NCBI RefSeq assembly: GCF_003286085.1
Contig: NW_020825365.1
Location: 682,001-746,000 of the forward strand
Source of the DNA: Drosophila persimilis
Taxonomy: Eukaryota; Arthropoda; Insecta; Diptera; Drosophilidae
DNA: 64,000 bases
Direction of reading: 5' to 3'
In this document: piece by piece, positions 28,649 to 40,500 of the stretch
Position numbering within the stretch: position 1 is the first letter of the stretch
How the letters are laid out: each line of letters begins with the position of its first letter
Translations under genes and position numbers: made by a program
The notes under the pieces: generated by a model
Seen by the model: the letters and a program-made list of their open reading frames with translations, nothing else
The model's database searches: none
What the model was told of the DNA's origin: nothing

Positions 28649-29373
28649 TGATACACATTTTCTCAATTCTATCATATCCATCTCCCCAGGGTATGCGGAA
28701 TGTTTTCCACGTTTTCTAGGCTCATGAGTCTGGCTGCAATTGAATGTTGCCGCAATTTTTGAGAATTTAAGAATGACTATGAAAATCGCCATAAATGCAT
28801 TTCAAACTTGCTGCAGCATTATGTTTCGCAATGCATTTTCGACGAGTTTCATTGGCCGATAGCAAAAATCGCGTCGTTTCCGTTTCAAAACCGTTTCAGT
28901 TACCAAAAAATGAAGTTTAATTTACCGATATACCGTAAGTATACCGTCTGCTCAATTTTGACGTAAGAAAATACCAAAAAGTATTCACAATACCGTAAAC
29001 GATTACCCTGCCCGTTTTGGAGACCAAACGCCGATTTTGCCTTCAAGGTATGTTGTCCTCACACGCGAGGTGAGGTTCGTAGGAAACTTGCATCTTGCCT
29101 CTGCGGTTTATGCTTGTTGTCCATACCCTTTTTTATGGCCCATTCAAAATTACGAATCATTTTTTCGTTGCACGAGAGGGCAACAGTGTAACCGTCTGAC
29201 CCTTAGAAATACCGGAAAAATATCGATGTAAAACGAACCTAGCCCACTTAAACCTCCTTGTATTAAAAAGTGTTACAACTTGAGCTAAGCCGTTAATAAT
29301 TATTCTTCTAGATCCATCCTAAACTGATATCTTTTCGTGGAGGGTATTAAAATACCCATTCTCCATGATCATA

Positions 29374-29581
29374 GGTCACACTCCTTGAATTTGATATTCT
29401 GATTGACAAGGATAAGTGAAATAAGTAGTGCACGGAACTACGTTTTGAGCGGTCACCCTGTCTTGAATCACTTAAGCGATTTTAATTAGATTTAAAATAT
29501 ACCGAAATATACCGTGTCACTTTAAAATATACTGATGTAAAAATTAAGTGTCATATACATCGCTGAGGGCGGAGTGTGACC
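29374..29581. promoter_or_regulatory. Orphan promoter-like module with two inverted GGTCACACT sites
   Basis: GGTCACACT at 29374-29382 and its reverse complement AGTGTGACC at 29573-29581 match Drosophila core-promoter Motif 1 (M1BP site). Between them is AAAATATACCGAAATATACCGT (about 29494-29515), the box also found upstream of sgl and Galphai. No gene adjoins it, so it could be a transposed or decayed promoter. Confidence 0.35.
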
Positions 29582-30359
29582 AAATGTGCATGCTCTACGG
29601 TTGCACAGTTTTGTGTTACTTAACATTAAAATCTGTTAAGAATTCAAATGAAAAGATGAAAGGCGTAGAAAGGCACTGCAAAATTGGGTAAATTAGCATG
29701 TCTTTATCTCTGTATAAATTAATAAAATTTGTAGTAGTTGTAGAGTAGTAAAATGAGTATAAAGCTAATACATTATAATATCCATATAATAGACTTTCAT
29801 TCGACAGACCTAATAAAGTTTGTTTCCCATCTGATTACTGGCTTGCCTTGCCTCCTCATTACATAAACATAAAACTATTTGATTACAAGTAGTTGCTGTT
29901 TTTTAGGGAAGAGTTTTCTTAAAATAGTCTTTATGCTTTTTGCGCGTTTTTGTTTAAACTAATAAAATAATGGAGAGAAATAATAATATGGAAAGTTTAT
30001 TAATTAATTTATTTCAGATATTGTTTTTTTTTTTGTTTCAACGATCAAATAATTGAGAATAATAATAATTTGGAGAATTTATTTTATAATTTATTTCAGA
30101 TATTATGCTGCGCAGCGTGGACTGACTGATGAGCAAGTGCTAAACGGGACGGGACCCCTACACAAGGGATTTAGACAAAGGACACGTGAATCTAATGTAG
30201 AAATTGAAATATTATAAGAATGAGCCGTTGTTTTCATAAAAAATTTTAATTTCAAAGAGATTTTATTTGTGTAACCGTAGAGCATTCACACCTGAACACT
30301 CACTGCTCATAGCGAAGTGTAGGATACTTTTGGTCGACCAAATATTTCGTCGATCTGAG

Positions 30360-30835
30360 AACTAGGCTTACAATTTCGTATATACTCGTATGTAATATAT
30401 TTGCCGGATTGCCGAATCTAGATCAGATCGGGTCATTATTATAACCAGAAGGCAAAAATTAAACTGCAGTGGCTATGCAACCCCCTTTCATGCGCTTACT
30501 CACTCGCTCTATCTCTCACACACTCTTTCTCGTGCAGTGTCTCCGGTTGAGGAAAGCGGCTGTTGTTGGCTTAAGAAGAGTGAAAGAGAGAGAGACAGAT
30601 ATAGCCAATACAATATCGGAAAAATGGAAAAACTTAAATTATTTTGAAATTCTAATTAAATAGATCATTAGAAGAAAAGAGGACGAGTCTACTGCAAGAA
30701 TTAACATTAGAAGAAAACTAGCGGTCGACAAATAAATTCGTCCCTTTTACGAACAGCGATACTAAAAGGCAGAGAGAGAGAGAGAATGCTCTCATCGGCA
30801 GTCATCGGCTCCGAGACCAATTCCGCTTACGTATA
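30360..30835 (+). mobile_element. Old DINE-1/INE-1-like fragment
   Basis: Diverged relative of 3825-4235 in the same orientation: GCCGAATCTAGATCAGATCGGGTCATTATTATAACC; AAATTAAACTGCAGTGGCTATGCA; CACACTCTTTCTCGTGCAGTGT; ACGAACAGCGA...GGCAGAGAGAGAG; CATCGGCTCCGAGA. A middle part (about 30600-30720) has no counterpart in the other fragment and may be an insertion. Confidence 0.5.
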
Positions 30836-30867
30836 AAATGTATTGTATATGATGTAGGTATTAAGGT

Positions 30868-31100
30868 ATTAAGATACCTGGGCTCCCTGATCCTGGCATC
30901 ACTGGAAGATGCCTCGAAGAGGACGCCAAGGGAACTTACTGCCTTTGCTAAAAATACCTCGATTCTCGATGGCTTTCAAACCTCATAAGCACCCCCGCGA
31001 CGGTTCATACCCCCCCATCCGGGTAACTAAGGGCCATACTGGCCTATGCGTGGCCCCACTGAGGGCCGTCCGGGTTAACCTAACCTAACCTAACATAATC
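30868..31100 (+). mobile_element. Possible 3' fragment of a non-LTR element
   Basis: A G+C-richer island in A+T-rich DNA (CCTGGGCTCCCTGATCCTGG..., GGGCCATACTGGCCTATGCGTGGCCCC) ending in a short tandem GGTTAACCTAACCTAACCTAAC. Sharp composition change plus a short terminal tandem repeat is what truncated non-LTR insertions look like. The family is not identified. Confidence 0.3.
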
Positions 31101-31485
31101 AATAATAAGTCTATGTACATACATATATACTGACTGAGTATCGGCAAAGACCGCGGCTCACAACATTCCCTCTCGTTGCAGAGTCTGAATCAAATCGTAT
31201 CACTATAATAGCCAGATGGATCAATTGAAATTTAAGTGGCTTAGGTTTATGAAGCAATAAAATAACAGGTTCAAAAGATAAGTGCAAGAATCAGACTAAG
31301 CATCCAGAGGCGTAGCGGGAGACGGATATGGTAAGAATTTGGCGAGAACGAGAAGATCAACTGATGATGGCGGGAGCGGAAGCGGACTACTGCGTGTTTC
31401 CGTGTCGGCGAACCGAAAAATATTGTATACCCACAAGTAATGCAATATTATGAAAGGATTTTAGAAATACAATAGTAACAAAAAA

Positions 31486-32624
31486 CGAGGGGGAACGTTG
31501 TGAGTTGCTGCGGACACCGCAACTCTACAGTTATACCCGATACTAAGTCAGTATGGCTCTCCTCCGGCAGACGCCGCTAATATTAAACGACAAGACAAAG
31601 AGTGCGTGCGAGAGAGACAGAAAATCAGTCTGAGCGTGACGTCGGGCGCTGCGTAGCCAGTGCAAATTGATTTGTTTCCTTTCGCTATAAAAATGATCTG
31701 ATCTGATCCAGATTCAGCAATCTGATAGATATGGTCGTTATCTATGATTCTGCGTTTTTAGTTTTCTCAAATCTGCAATATTGTGGATGCAACAGATTTT
31801 CGTCCTTTGTGTGGGCGGAAGCGGGTGGGGCGAAATTTTGAGATATACGTTTTATAGTGAGATCTAACAGAAGTGCGGATACCAAATTTGGTTACTCTAG
31901 CTTTAATAGTCTCTGAGATTTGTGAATATCCCCAGATTTGCATTCTTTGCGGGGGCGGAAGGGGGTGTGGCGAAATTTTGAAACAAACTCGTCTCGGTCC
32001 GATATATTAGGAGTGTGGATACCAAATTTGGTTGCTCTAGCTTTTATAGTCTCTGAGATCTAGGCGCTAATGTTTTACTCTAAACAAAGCCGCCTATGCT
32101 ACGTGTGTGTTAGAGAGAGACAGGGCGAGAAAAAATGAAATTGTTTTCTTGATGCTGACTATAATAATAATACGATCCAATTCAGATTCCGCAGTCTAAA
32201 AGATATGGTCATTCTCTACGATTCTGCGTTTTTGGTTTTCTCGTATCTTTAAAATTGTGGATGCCACAGATTTTCGCCCTTTGTGGGGGCGGAAGTGGGC
32301 GGGGCAAAGTTTTGAAATATTTTTGTAGCAGTGACATATAACAGAAGTCTGGATCCAAAACATCGTTGCTCTGGCTCTTATAGTCTTTGAGCATTAGGAG
32401 CTGAAGGGGACGGACAGACGGACAGACGGACGGACGGACAGACGGACAGACGGACGGACGGACAGACGGACAGACAGACATGGCTCAATCGACTCGGCTA
32501 TTGATGCTGATCAAGAATATATATACTTTATGGGGTCGGAAACGATTCCTTCTGGACGTTACACACATCCACTTTTACCACAAATCTAATATACCCCAAT
32601 ACTCATTTTGAGTATCGGGTATAA
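31486..32624 (-). mobile_element. DINE-1/INE-1-type Helentron-like element, copy B (young)
   Basis: Same length as copy A (constant offset 4391 over the whole element). The only difference I noticed is GCAGTGACAT versus GCAGTAACAT near 32333. It carries the same hairpin end, TATACCCGATACT / AGTATCGGGTATA subterminal repeats and GGACAGACGG microsatellite (~32405-32480). The flanks differ (AATAGTAACAAAAA on the left, TTATTAATAATTAATA on the right), so it is a separate insertion rather than part of a large duplication. Confidence 0.75.
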
Positions 32625-35070
32625 TTATTAATAATTAATACACTCTGTAAGAGCACTATCCATGTAGTAGATAGTGCGGGTATACGTGTTTGTTGAAGGT
32701 TGCCTCCTTGCGGGCGTGGTCTGCTTGGCTGGCGGTGGCGGCTCAGATTTTGCCTTCCCGGCTAAGGGAGTGCTGGCGTGCCAAGTTCTTGGGGCAGCGT
32801 GTTCGCACGCTGCAGTTCGGTGGGAGCTTTACGCTTTACAGCGTTTTAAAAGACAACATAGCCTCTCCTCTGTATTATCGTTGTGCTCGTCTTGCGAACA
32901 ATATTGGCGAATTGCATTTGCTCGAGTTTTCCAATCCCACTATAATCATTGACATTGCATTATTTCCAAATTTGCCCTTTGCTTTCCCCCTTTGTTTATT
33001 GTTAAAACGTTTAATGGAAAAATAAACAGCCAAAATTTTGTTCTGCGAATGAAGGCGATCTGCCCCCTCCTTCTCCTTCTCCCTCTCCCTCTTCCAATTT
33101 CCCTTTCCCCGCAATGTGCATGCAGCCCGCTGAAAAAGTTCTCAGTGCCCTGGAATAAATAATATTTGCTTTTGGGACACAACTCCATTCAAATTATGAT
33201 TCGGCGGTTCCTGGGCTGCCAAATGTTTGCAGTTGCATTTGGGAACTAGTCGAAGATGGAATGTATCGAAAGAGTGTCTCGAAAGGGGTCGTGGGTGGGA
33301 GAGGTACAGCCGGCTTTCCTCAACCAATTAATCTAAACAAAAACATAGAGGGACAGAGAGAGAGAGACAGGAAGATTGGGTCGCAGTGCAAAAGTTTCAC
33401 TTCCAGCGGGGGACGTCATATGTTGAGAGAGGTGAAGGTGAGGATGGGGGTGCGGAGGCCATCAACGGGTCATGATTTACACATGTTTACACGAAATGTG
33501 CAGCGGTTGAAGGGAAGGGGGACGATCCCGTATGAATGAATGATTGCAGCTCGGTACTGCGCCTGCTTCTTTCTCTGCTGCACCCGCTGCAGTCAGTGCT
33601 GCTGCATTGGTGTTGTAATTTATCCAGCTAGAGAAATATGGATTTATGCGGTTAGGCGGAGGAAGAGAGGGGTACATGTCAGGGGGCTCATCGCTTTGGG
33701 TGGTCGTTCGCCCCCGACTGCTGGGGCACATGTAAAGCGCATGCCTTTCGCGTCGCTGCTCTCATTGTTATACCCTTACAGAGGATATTATTCTTTCGAG
33801 TATATATATGTACATATATATGTATGTATGTATGTTGGCCAGAATCATTTCAGTCTCAATAAATACATTAAGATATGTTCTTGATCAGCTGAATCTATAT
33901 ACAATATATCCATAATTAAGTTAATTTGAATAAAAACCAGTGTATCTTTGTAATAAAGCCGGGAAATTATCGATCTGCTAGGGTATCTGATGCTTCGGCA
34001 CCCGTGGAAAGCCTTCCATTGATTTGCTATTTGCTGATGCCAACAAAATTGACGAACGACGTCGGCATTGCTCCAAAACTTCAATCGGCGCGCATGCAAC
34101 AACAACAACTAAACCCAAAGAAAACAGCAACTAGAAGAGGAAGGAGAATATAAAGAAGAAGCAACAACAGCAAGAGCAAAGGCAATTAAAAGGATGGAAT
34201 GGAAGGAGGAAGGCCTTGAAATAGATATACAGTTAATCCGATCGTTCTCTCTGTCGCACAAACTCTCTTTCTTATCTAACATTCTCACTCCACTCTCCAG
34301 AGAGCTCGACATGACATGCATATGAATGTACATACACGAGTGCATACATGTACCTCGTACATCTGTATGTGGGAGAGTTTGGCACATGTGTTGGCTGTGT
34401 TTTGGACAAACCCAAGATTAAGAAGATTAATTTCCCTGATAATTTGGGAACACGATTTTCGAAAAACTTTTTCGACCCGTTGAAAGGTTGAACAGACGTT
34501 CTCCCATTCCAACAATGCCCCCCACTATCCTTCTCCACTCAAAACTGAAGTAAAGTTGCAGACTGCAGACGCGAAACGTTTAAAGACTATTGATGGATTC
34601 TTCCCGACCGACGCCGCTTTTCCGCCGTCCTCCGTCCGCCGTCCGCCGCCCGTCACCCGTCGATCGTCGAATGCATCTTTCAATGGATTTTCGGCACTTT
34701 TCCTAAAGTCTTCAATGGGCCGACAAGTAGACAAAATAAATGATGGAATCCATGTCGAAGCGGGAGGATAAGTGTGAACGAAGGGGTTGTGCGGAGAGGG
34801 GAAGCGATAATTGGGATAGGAAATCGAATAGAATTTGATTACATTTAAGGATACAATCATTCAGTAATTTAATGTACTGAAAAATCCTTCACATTACTTC
34901 CCCCAAAACAAAGCAATAACTGGATTTGGTTTCAAAAATTCAGACGAGGGGTACAGCATTTGAGTTTAGTTTTCTATAGCTAGCAGCAAGTGAATTTCTT
35001 GAAATTTCAAAATAAAATCGTACAAAATTTTTCATCCTTTAAATAAATCTAAATTATTCGCACAGCAAAC

Positions 35071-35487
35071 ATGTTTCGCATCACGTCCACCTTTAAAAAA
35101 TTCAGCGATGTTTTCATGACCGCTCAACGTTATAAATCCAACAAGAAAGATTCTTGCGGAAAGAAAGAGGATCCCTGCAAGAAGAAAGAGGATCCTTGCA
35201 AGAAGAAGGAGGATCCTTGCAAGAAGAAAGAGGATCCTTGCAAGAAGAAGGAGGATCCTTGCAAGAAGAAAGAGGATCCCTGCAAAAAGAAGGAGGATCC
35301 CTGCAAGAAGAAGGAGGATTCCTGCAAAAAGAAGGAGGATCCATGCGGAAAAAGTAAGTTTAGTCCCATACAATAATCGGTTTTTAACCCTTCACCAATT
35401 TGTAAAGAAAAACAGCCCACGGGTCCCAAATGCAAGGGCAAGGGCGGAGCTGGAGGATCGGGAGAGTGCAAGAAAGGCAAGAAGTAA
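35071..35487 (+). CDS. Cys/Lys-rich repeat protein (sperm-protein type), paralogue 1
   Basis: Exons 35071-35353 and 35408-35487, joined by a 54-nt intron (GTAAGT...GTAAAG), give 120 residues. The N-terminus (MFRITSTFKKFSDVFMTAQRYKS) is followed by about nine 7-residue units of the form KKKEDPC (one EDSC), then a Gly/Lys tail KKQPTGPKCKGKGGAGG...KKGKK. Such short, Cys- and Lys-rich repetitive proteins in flies are typically male germline products of the sperm tail or mitochondria; that role is inferred from composition only. The N-terminus resembles that of the inverted gene at 37201-37536 (TS-F-K-SD--M---R). The DNA units are 21 bp and alternate between AAAGAG and AAGGAG versions over part of the array. 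Confidence 0.75.
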
Positions 35488-37200
35488 AATTGGAAAAATT
35501 CAAAAAATCTAAAAAAAAAAAACAACTGAGAAATGAAACAAATTTATCTCAGTGGGCCAATCGAAACATATACTTCCATTACATTTCCGAAATCAAAATT
35601 TTCAGTATCCCAAACACTAGAACTCGATTCTCCTCGAACTGGTTTTTTTCTGGCGCTCTACCTGTGAATATAACACTATGTTCCTGCTGGTATCCAACAA
35701 TACTCTGCTGATCCTCAGGCATCGCGTGTCCAATGGGAATGGAATTGGTCTCTTCAGCACTCTCTGGGAAAAGTGCAAGGGGTTCCAGAAGGATGAAAAT
35801 ACCGAGGTGTTTGAAGAAAAGGAACCTAAACGATAGAAGGTAATATCAAATAGTTAATGCATAACATGATCTTTCTTGATGTAGAGTTTATTCTTTCCTT
35901 TTTTCTAGCAGAGGGACCGATTCCCCCTGCCGAATAATGGACTACCATATTGTTGCCGGGGGCCAATTTTACAGCAAGATCATAAAACGGAACGCGCGCA
36001 GACATTATAAAGCCATAAAGCAACAACTAAGATCAGAGCAAAAATAGCCCAAAAACGGCAGGGAGGAGGCACTACATAGACAAGTGATAAAAAAGAATTT
36101 CCATGGGCAGTTTACGATGTATGTATGTCTCTAACTCTCCGCCGACCTACCATATGAGAGACCCAGAGGCCGTACCCAAGTCGTAGCGGAGAATCATCAA
36201 AATTTAAAGTGAACAATATTGAGAAATACAGAACCTAATTTGGGGAAAATATTATTGTGATTGTTGCATTATTCTGGGGAAAAACTGCATTGTATCATCT
36301 AGCAGGTGCTTAAAAGAGCCCCCGCGTACGACTGCGATTTCTCAGCTCTCAATGCGAGATCATCTGGTTCCCAAATTCACGACAAAAGTTCAGACACCGG
36401 GGAATCCATAAATTTCCCGCTTGAAGGTGGGTGGGTCAGAGGATGCTTTTGAATGCTGGGATGGTCCATATACCCCATCTCCTGCACTCGTTTCTCCTGC
36501 TCTTCCTCCGATTTTATGGCAATTCAATTGCACTGGCACTGACTTTTGTTTCCTGCTGCTGCTGCTGTTGCCTCTGGCTCTCCCTCCTACGTTTCGTCGC
36601 AGGGCAGGTTGCAGCCGTATGGCTCTGGCCGTGTAAGATCTGTATTTTTGGTTTTTTCTCCTAGGCCTAATGTAAACAACTGATAAAATAAAATTCCCCT
36701 TCCATCACGGGCACGGGTCGCGTCGCACTTGTCAGCCCAAGAGTTGGGAATGGAATAGAAAATTTGTTCTGCTACCGCCTGATTTTCTAATTTTCTTTGC
36801 CTTGGATTTCCCAATGCGATTGATCGTTGTAATACTTATATGAGAAACTCTCGATTTTTTTTTTTTGGGTAATTATTACTTGCTTCCCCAATGTAAACAG
36901 ATTGAAGCGGCTAATTTTAGTTGATGAGATTATTTGATTTTCCTTTACGATTCTGCGGCCTCATATTGTTGGTGTGACGTTTGAAATCATAAAAATGGGG
37001 TTATCAAAAATCCTTTTGAAGATTGGTGGGTTAGCAATTGTTCTACACTATATATTTTTCGGGATTAAGTACTATATACAGATGCAGATGTTTTGGATTT
37101 CTATTAAAATCTGTTTATTCTTTTGTATTGTATTGCTATTCTATTTTGTCTAAAAGTAATTGAATCGTACTTCTGTTCTGGGGCTCAGGTACAGGTATTT
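35488..37200. other. Interval between the two Cys/Lys-rich genes
   Basis: Contains the 3' UTRs of both convergent genes and a short ORF of 52 codons (35678-35836). The rest is A+T-rich with poly-T runs and no convincing coding sequence. Confidence 0.45.
35678..35836 (+). CDS. Possible 52-residue ORF
   Basis: ATG at 35678, TAG at 35834-35836. The product starts MFLLVSNNTLLILRHRVSNG and ends in a charged tail (EVFEEKEPKR). It may be a small gene of the same testis-type cluster or simply chance. A pyrimidine tract and CTAG acceptor-like site near 35908 could start a further exon (phase 0 reading: QRDRFPLPNNGLPYCCRGP). Weak evidence overall. Confidence 0.2.
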   Translation: MFLLVSNNTLLILRHRVSNGNGIGLFSTLWEKCKGFQKDENTEVFEEKEPKR

Positions 37201-37536
37201 CTATCCAAACCAGCCCTTCTTGCCGCCCTTGCCTCCTTTTTTGTTGCACGGATCCTGATCGCAGCAATTCTGCTTTTGACAGGAATCCTCGCAGCAGTCA
37301 TTCTGGCAGGAATCCTTCTTGCACTGATCCTGGCAGCAATCTTGCTTCGGACAACAATCCTGTTTGGGGCAACAATCTTGCTTTGGGCAGCTGTCCTTTT
37401 GCTTCGGGCAGCAGGGCTTCTTCTGGTTGGAGTCCTGGCAACAGTCCTTCTGGTTGCCCTTCTTGGACTTGGTCCTTCGGGTGGACATCAGGGCATCGCT
37501 CATCTTCAGGAAAGTGGAGCTCGTCAAGCGATTCAT
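37201..37536 (-). CDS. Cys/Lys/Gln-rich repeat protein (sperm-protein type), paralogue 2
   Basis: Single exon, 111 residues, ATG at 37536, TAG at 37201-37203. The N-terminus MNRLTSSTFLKMSDALMSTRRTKSKK parallels that of the 35071 gene. The rest is built from Cys-Cys motifs (CCPKQDCCPKQDCCPKQDCC, DSCQNDCCEDSC) and ends GGKGGKKGWFG. An upstream in-frame extension lacks an ATG. Function is unknown; cysteine- and lysine-rich fly proteins of this size commonly belong to sperm flagellum or chromatin. The two genes are convergent, 1.7 kb apart, suggesting an inverted duplication followed by repeat turnover. Confidence 0.7.
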   Translation of the reverse strand: MNRLTSSTFLKMSDALMSTRRTKSKKGNQKDCCQDSNQKKPCCPKQKDSCPKQDCCPKQDCCPKQDCCQDQCKKDSCQNDCCEDSCQKQNCCDQDPCNKKGGKGGKKGWFG

Positions 37537-40500
37537 ACTGGAATTTTGATTTATATGTTGCCTCAACGATGTGTGTTTCTGAATTATACTGACATTCGAC
37601 TGACAGACATGTGTGTGTGGGTTTTCCTTCCTCTCAAAATGTTGCTATGTTTGCAGTTTTGGGTTTTCGGTTACATATTTCCTAGAGTCCGGGCTACCGA
37701 CTGCTTCTCAAGTGCCGACCACACATTAGCCGTGATGATGTCCCCGTCCCAGCCATTGCAAGAGGAGGGGGAGAAACGTCCAGGCGGCGCCATGTCAAAA
37801 TATTTGTCGTCAATTGGTTCGTAGTCAATTTATGGTGTGGATAATTAGGCGACTGCTGCGTCAGGATGTCGCCGTCGATTAAACCATAGAGAAATTTAAA
37901 TTTATTTGTTTTTTCTCTTTTCCCCTCCCGTTGACGATGAAACATCCACTCGAACATGATACATACGTGGTCTAGGTAACCGATCTTGTTTTTCTTTTCA
38001 CTAATGATCGCGTGATGATTGGCTGTCAGGGGAGAGACCTACATATGTACATGTGTATGTACATATGTACATATACTCGTATATGATCTTGTTGTTCATG
38101 GGGGTTCAAGGTGCCTGAAAGCAACACTCATTTATAAATAGGAATCTTTTCAGGAACAGGCATCGATCTGTTTGGGAGACTATTCCCACATAAATGTAGT
38201 TTGAAGATAACTTTCATTGATATTCTGATCGCAGAATTACAGATCTTCAAGTGAAGCTTTTTATGCTTGAAAATTCCACTGTGATCAGCGAAATATCTTT
38301 ATAACCCAAAGTTTCAGCATTCAACTGTCAAGTTTTTGGAATCAGTTCCACCAATCATCATGACATTTCAATGCTGGCCGGGGCATATTTCACCCTCAAC
38401 TCGGATCAACGGATATTTTTAGGCCTCACAGGTGCGCTGCCCTCGAAGGCCAGAGACCAAGACCCATAAAAAATACCCCCACAAGACGGGAAAAGGAGAG
38501 GGGGGAGCTACAAAAGGCCAGGAAGAAGAACAAAGAGAAAAGCGAACGACAGGGAGAAGCACACAGAACCAATGACGACAATGAGCGTCAAATGAAACGA
38601 AACAGATGCCAACCAATCCAATGGATGCGATCGAAGGAATACTGGAAGATCGAAGTTCGGATCGGGTGAACGTTGGGCACTTTTCACATAATCAGCAATG
38701 GGGGCTGCTTCCTTCCAATTTGGCCAGAGAGCGCTTAAACCAAAAGATTAATTACTGCTAACGTTGCGGAATCGATGAGAAGCAAGTAAATTCCCCCATT
38801 TTTCTGTATCTGTATCTGTATTTGTATCTGTTTCCTGTGTCGTGGCCCCTTCCGATCCGATCAGCACGGATTTGTTGGGAGTGAGTCAGCGTCAACGCAT
38901 TCTTAAGTACCGGCTATTAAACTAAAAGCTAAACAAGAGAAAAACCGGACCCCAAAGTGGAAATGGCTTTTGTGTGAGGATCAGATTGTCGATTGCCGTT
39001 TGCCGTTTGCCGATCGATTGAGAGTGCTTGTGCTCCCCCAAAAACACTGCTTCCTATACAAAGTTGCATACTTTTTTTTTGTATATCTCTCTCTCTCTCT
39101 CTCTCTTTTTCTATATTTCTCTCTCTTTTCTTCTTTAGATTTATCTTGGCTTTTCTCGCTTTTTTGTTGGTGTTGTTATTTTCTCAATTTTTGTACATTT
39201 GGCGCCATTATTGCGCACCAAAATGGATCGCAAGTCTATAAATTCTTCAGTTTTATTGCGACCGCTTCGACAGCTGAAAGGCGTAAAGCGCCAGACGAGG
39301 GAGGGCATACAGAAGGGAAGGAGGTACAGCAGGGTGAACTAGTGGGGGTATAGCTGGAGAGGAAGAGAAGGTAGTGGGATTTGAACTTTTACGATAGCTG
39401 CCATAGTTTGCATAGTTTGGCAATGGCATCGACAAAACGGCAAATTCTTGGCCATCTTGCGCAAGGCGTCGGCCATCTTGGATACACATAGAGCTCCACA
39501 CATACAAACACATGGACATATCACAGCGGCAAAGGTGTTTATGGGCCCCCAGAGAAGTGCCAAAGTGTGGTAATCGTTGGGTCACAACAGGAGGCAAAGA
39601 TTGAAAATCCAAGGGGTCTGGTAGAAGTAGGGCCAAAAGAATGAGAGGAATCTGGCTTTAATGATAAAACTTGGTATTGAATATATGTATGTAGTTTTTG
39701 ATATACGGGTAATTGTTTTTCAAGGCGTTTTAATGCTTAAAACATTTTCCATTGTACAATCTAGTATAAACATATTTTATTTGATTTCTTTTGAATTAAA
39801 TAATTGATAATATATACATAGTATATATAAAAGGAAATATATATCACAAACACAGATGGGGATAGACTTCCGTATCTATCCGTACCCTGTTTACCACTAA
39901 AAACTTTACACCAATCAATCCATAACATCCAATCCACAAAAGTTTGTCAACTCAACCACACCGATCCAACCAACCAAACGGTATCCGCGAACCACTCAAA
40001 ACACAGAACAGCTCCCGTTTAATGGAGAATTAAGCGTTGGTATCGCATAAATATTTACAAAAACAGACAAACAAAGTCGTGGGAAACAACAATAACAACT
40101 TAAGAGGTTTATAGTTAAACAAAAAAGGAAAGAAAATAATATTCTGCTTGTGTATTTCATTTCGTGTTTTTTTTTCGACCAACCAACACGTGATCGTAAT
40201 CAAAACTCTGAGACAGAGACAGAGAGAGAGAGAGCAAATCATTTGATGCTATCGGAGATTGGAATCATTTTGAGTGAGATCTAAGCAACAAATTGCACAG
40301 ACGAATATCTAAATATTTAAACAAAAAAATTTTGGTCAGCCAGTGGCAAGCGCTCTATGGTCAGGGGGGAAAGTTTAACTAGACGGCATAATTTTTGGGG
40401 CAGCAACTCTTGTGTAAATATTTTGAAATTCTTGTAGCGATACACAAAGAAAAATAGTGTTAATTTTGTATTGAATATATAAATATGAAGACATATGTTT

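Larger units (their letters stand above)
26423..35070. other. Gene-poor, transposon-rich interval
   Basis: The Galphai 5' flank (26423-26820) includes a TTATCGATC site (26812-26820) close to the DRE motif. An interrupted ATATACCG repeat, two DINE-1-type elements, old fragments and an orphan promoter-like module follow to 32.7 kb. From 32.7 to 35.07 kb I see mainly low-complexity DNA, with TC/GA runs at 33060-33105 and 33350-33368, and no convincing gene. Confidence 0.5.

Noticed and set aside
27095..32624. Large tandem duplication as the origin of the paired 1.14 kb repeats
   Set aside because: Flanking sequences on both sides differ, and the first copy sits inside another repeat, so independent insertion fits better.
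35160..35346. CRISPR-like regularly spaced repeats
   Set aside because: Units are directly adjacent without spacers and encode a repetitive protein in a eukaryotic genome.
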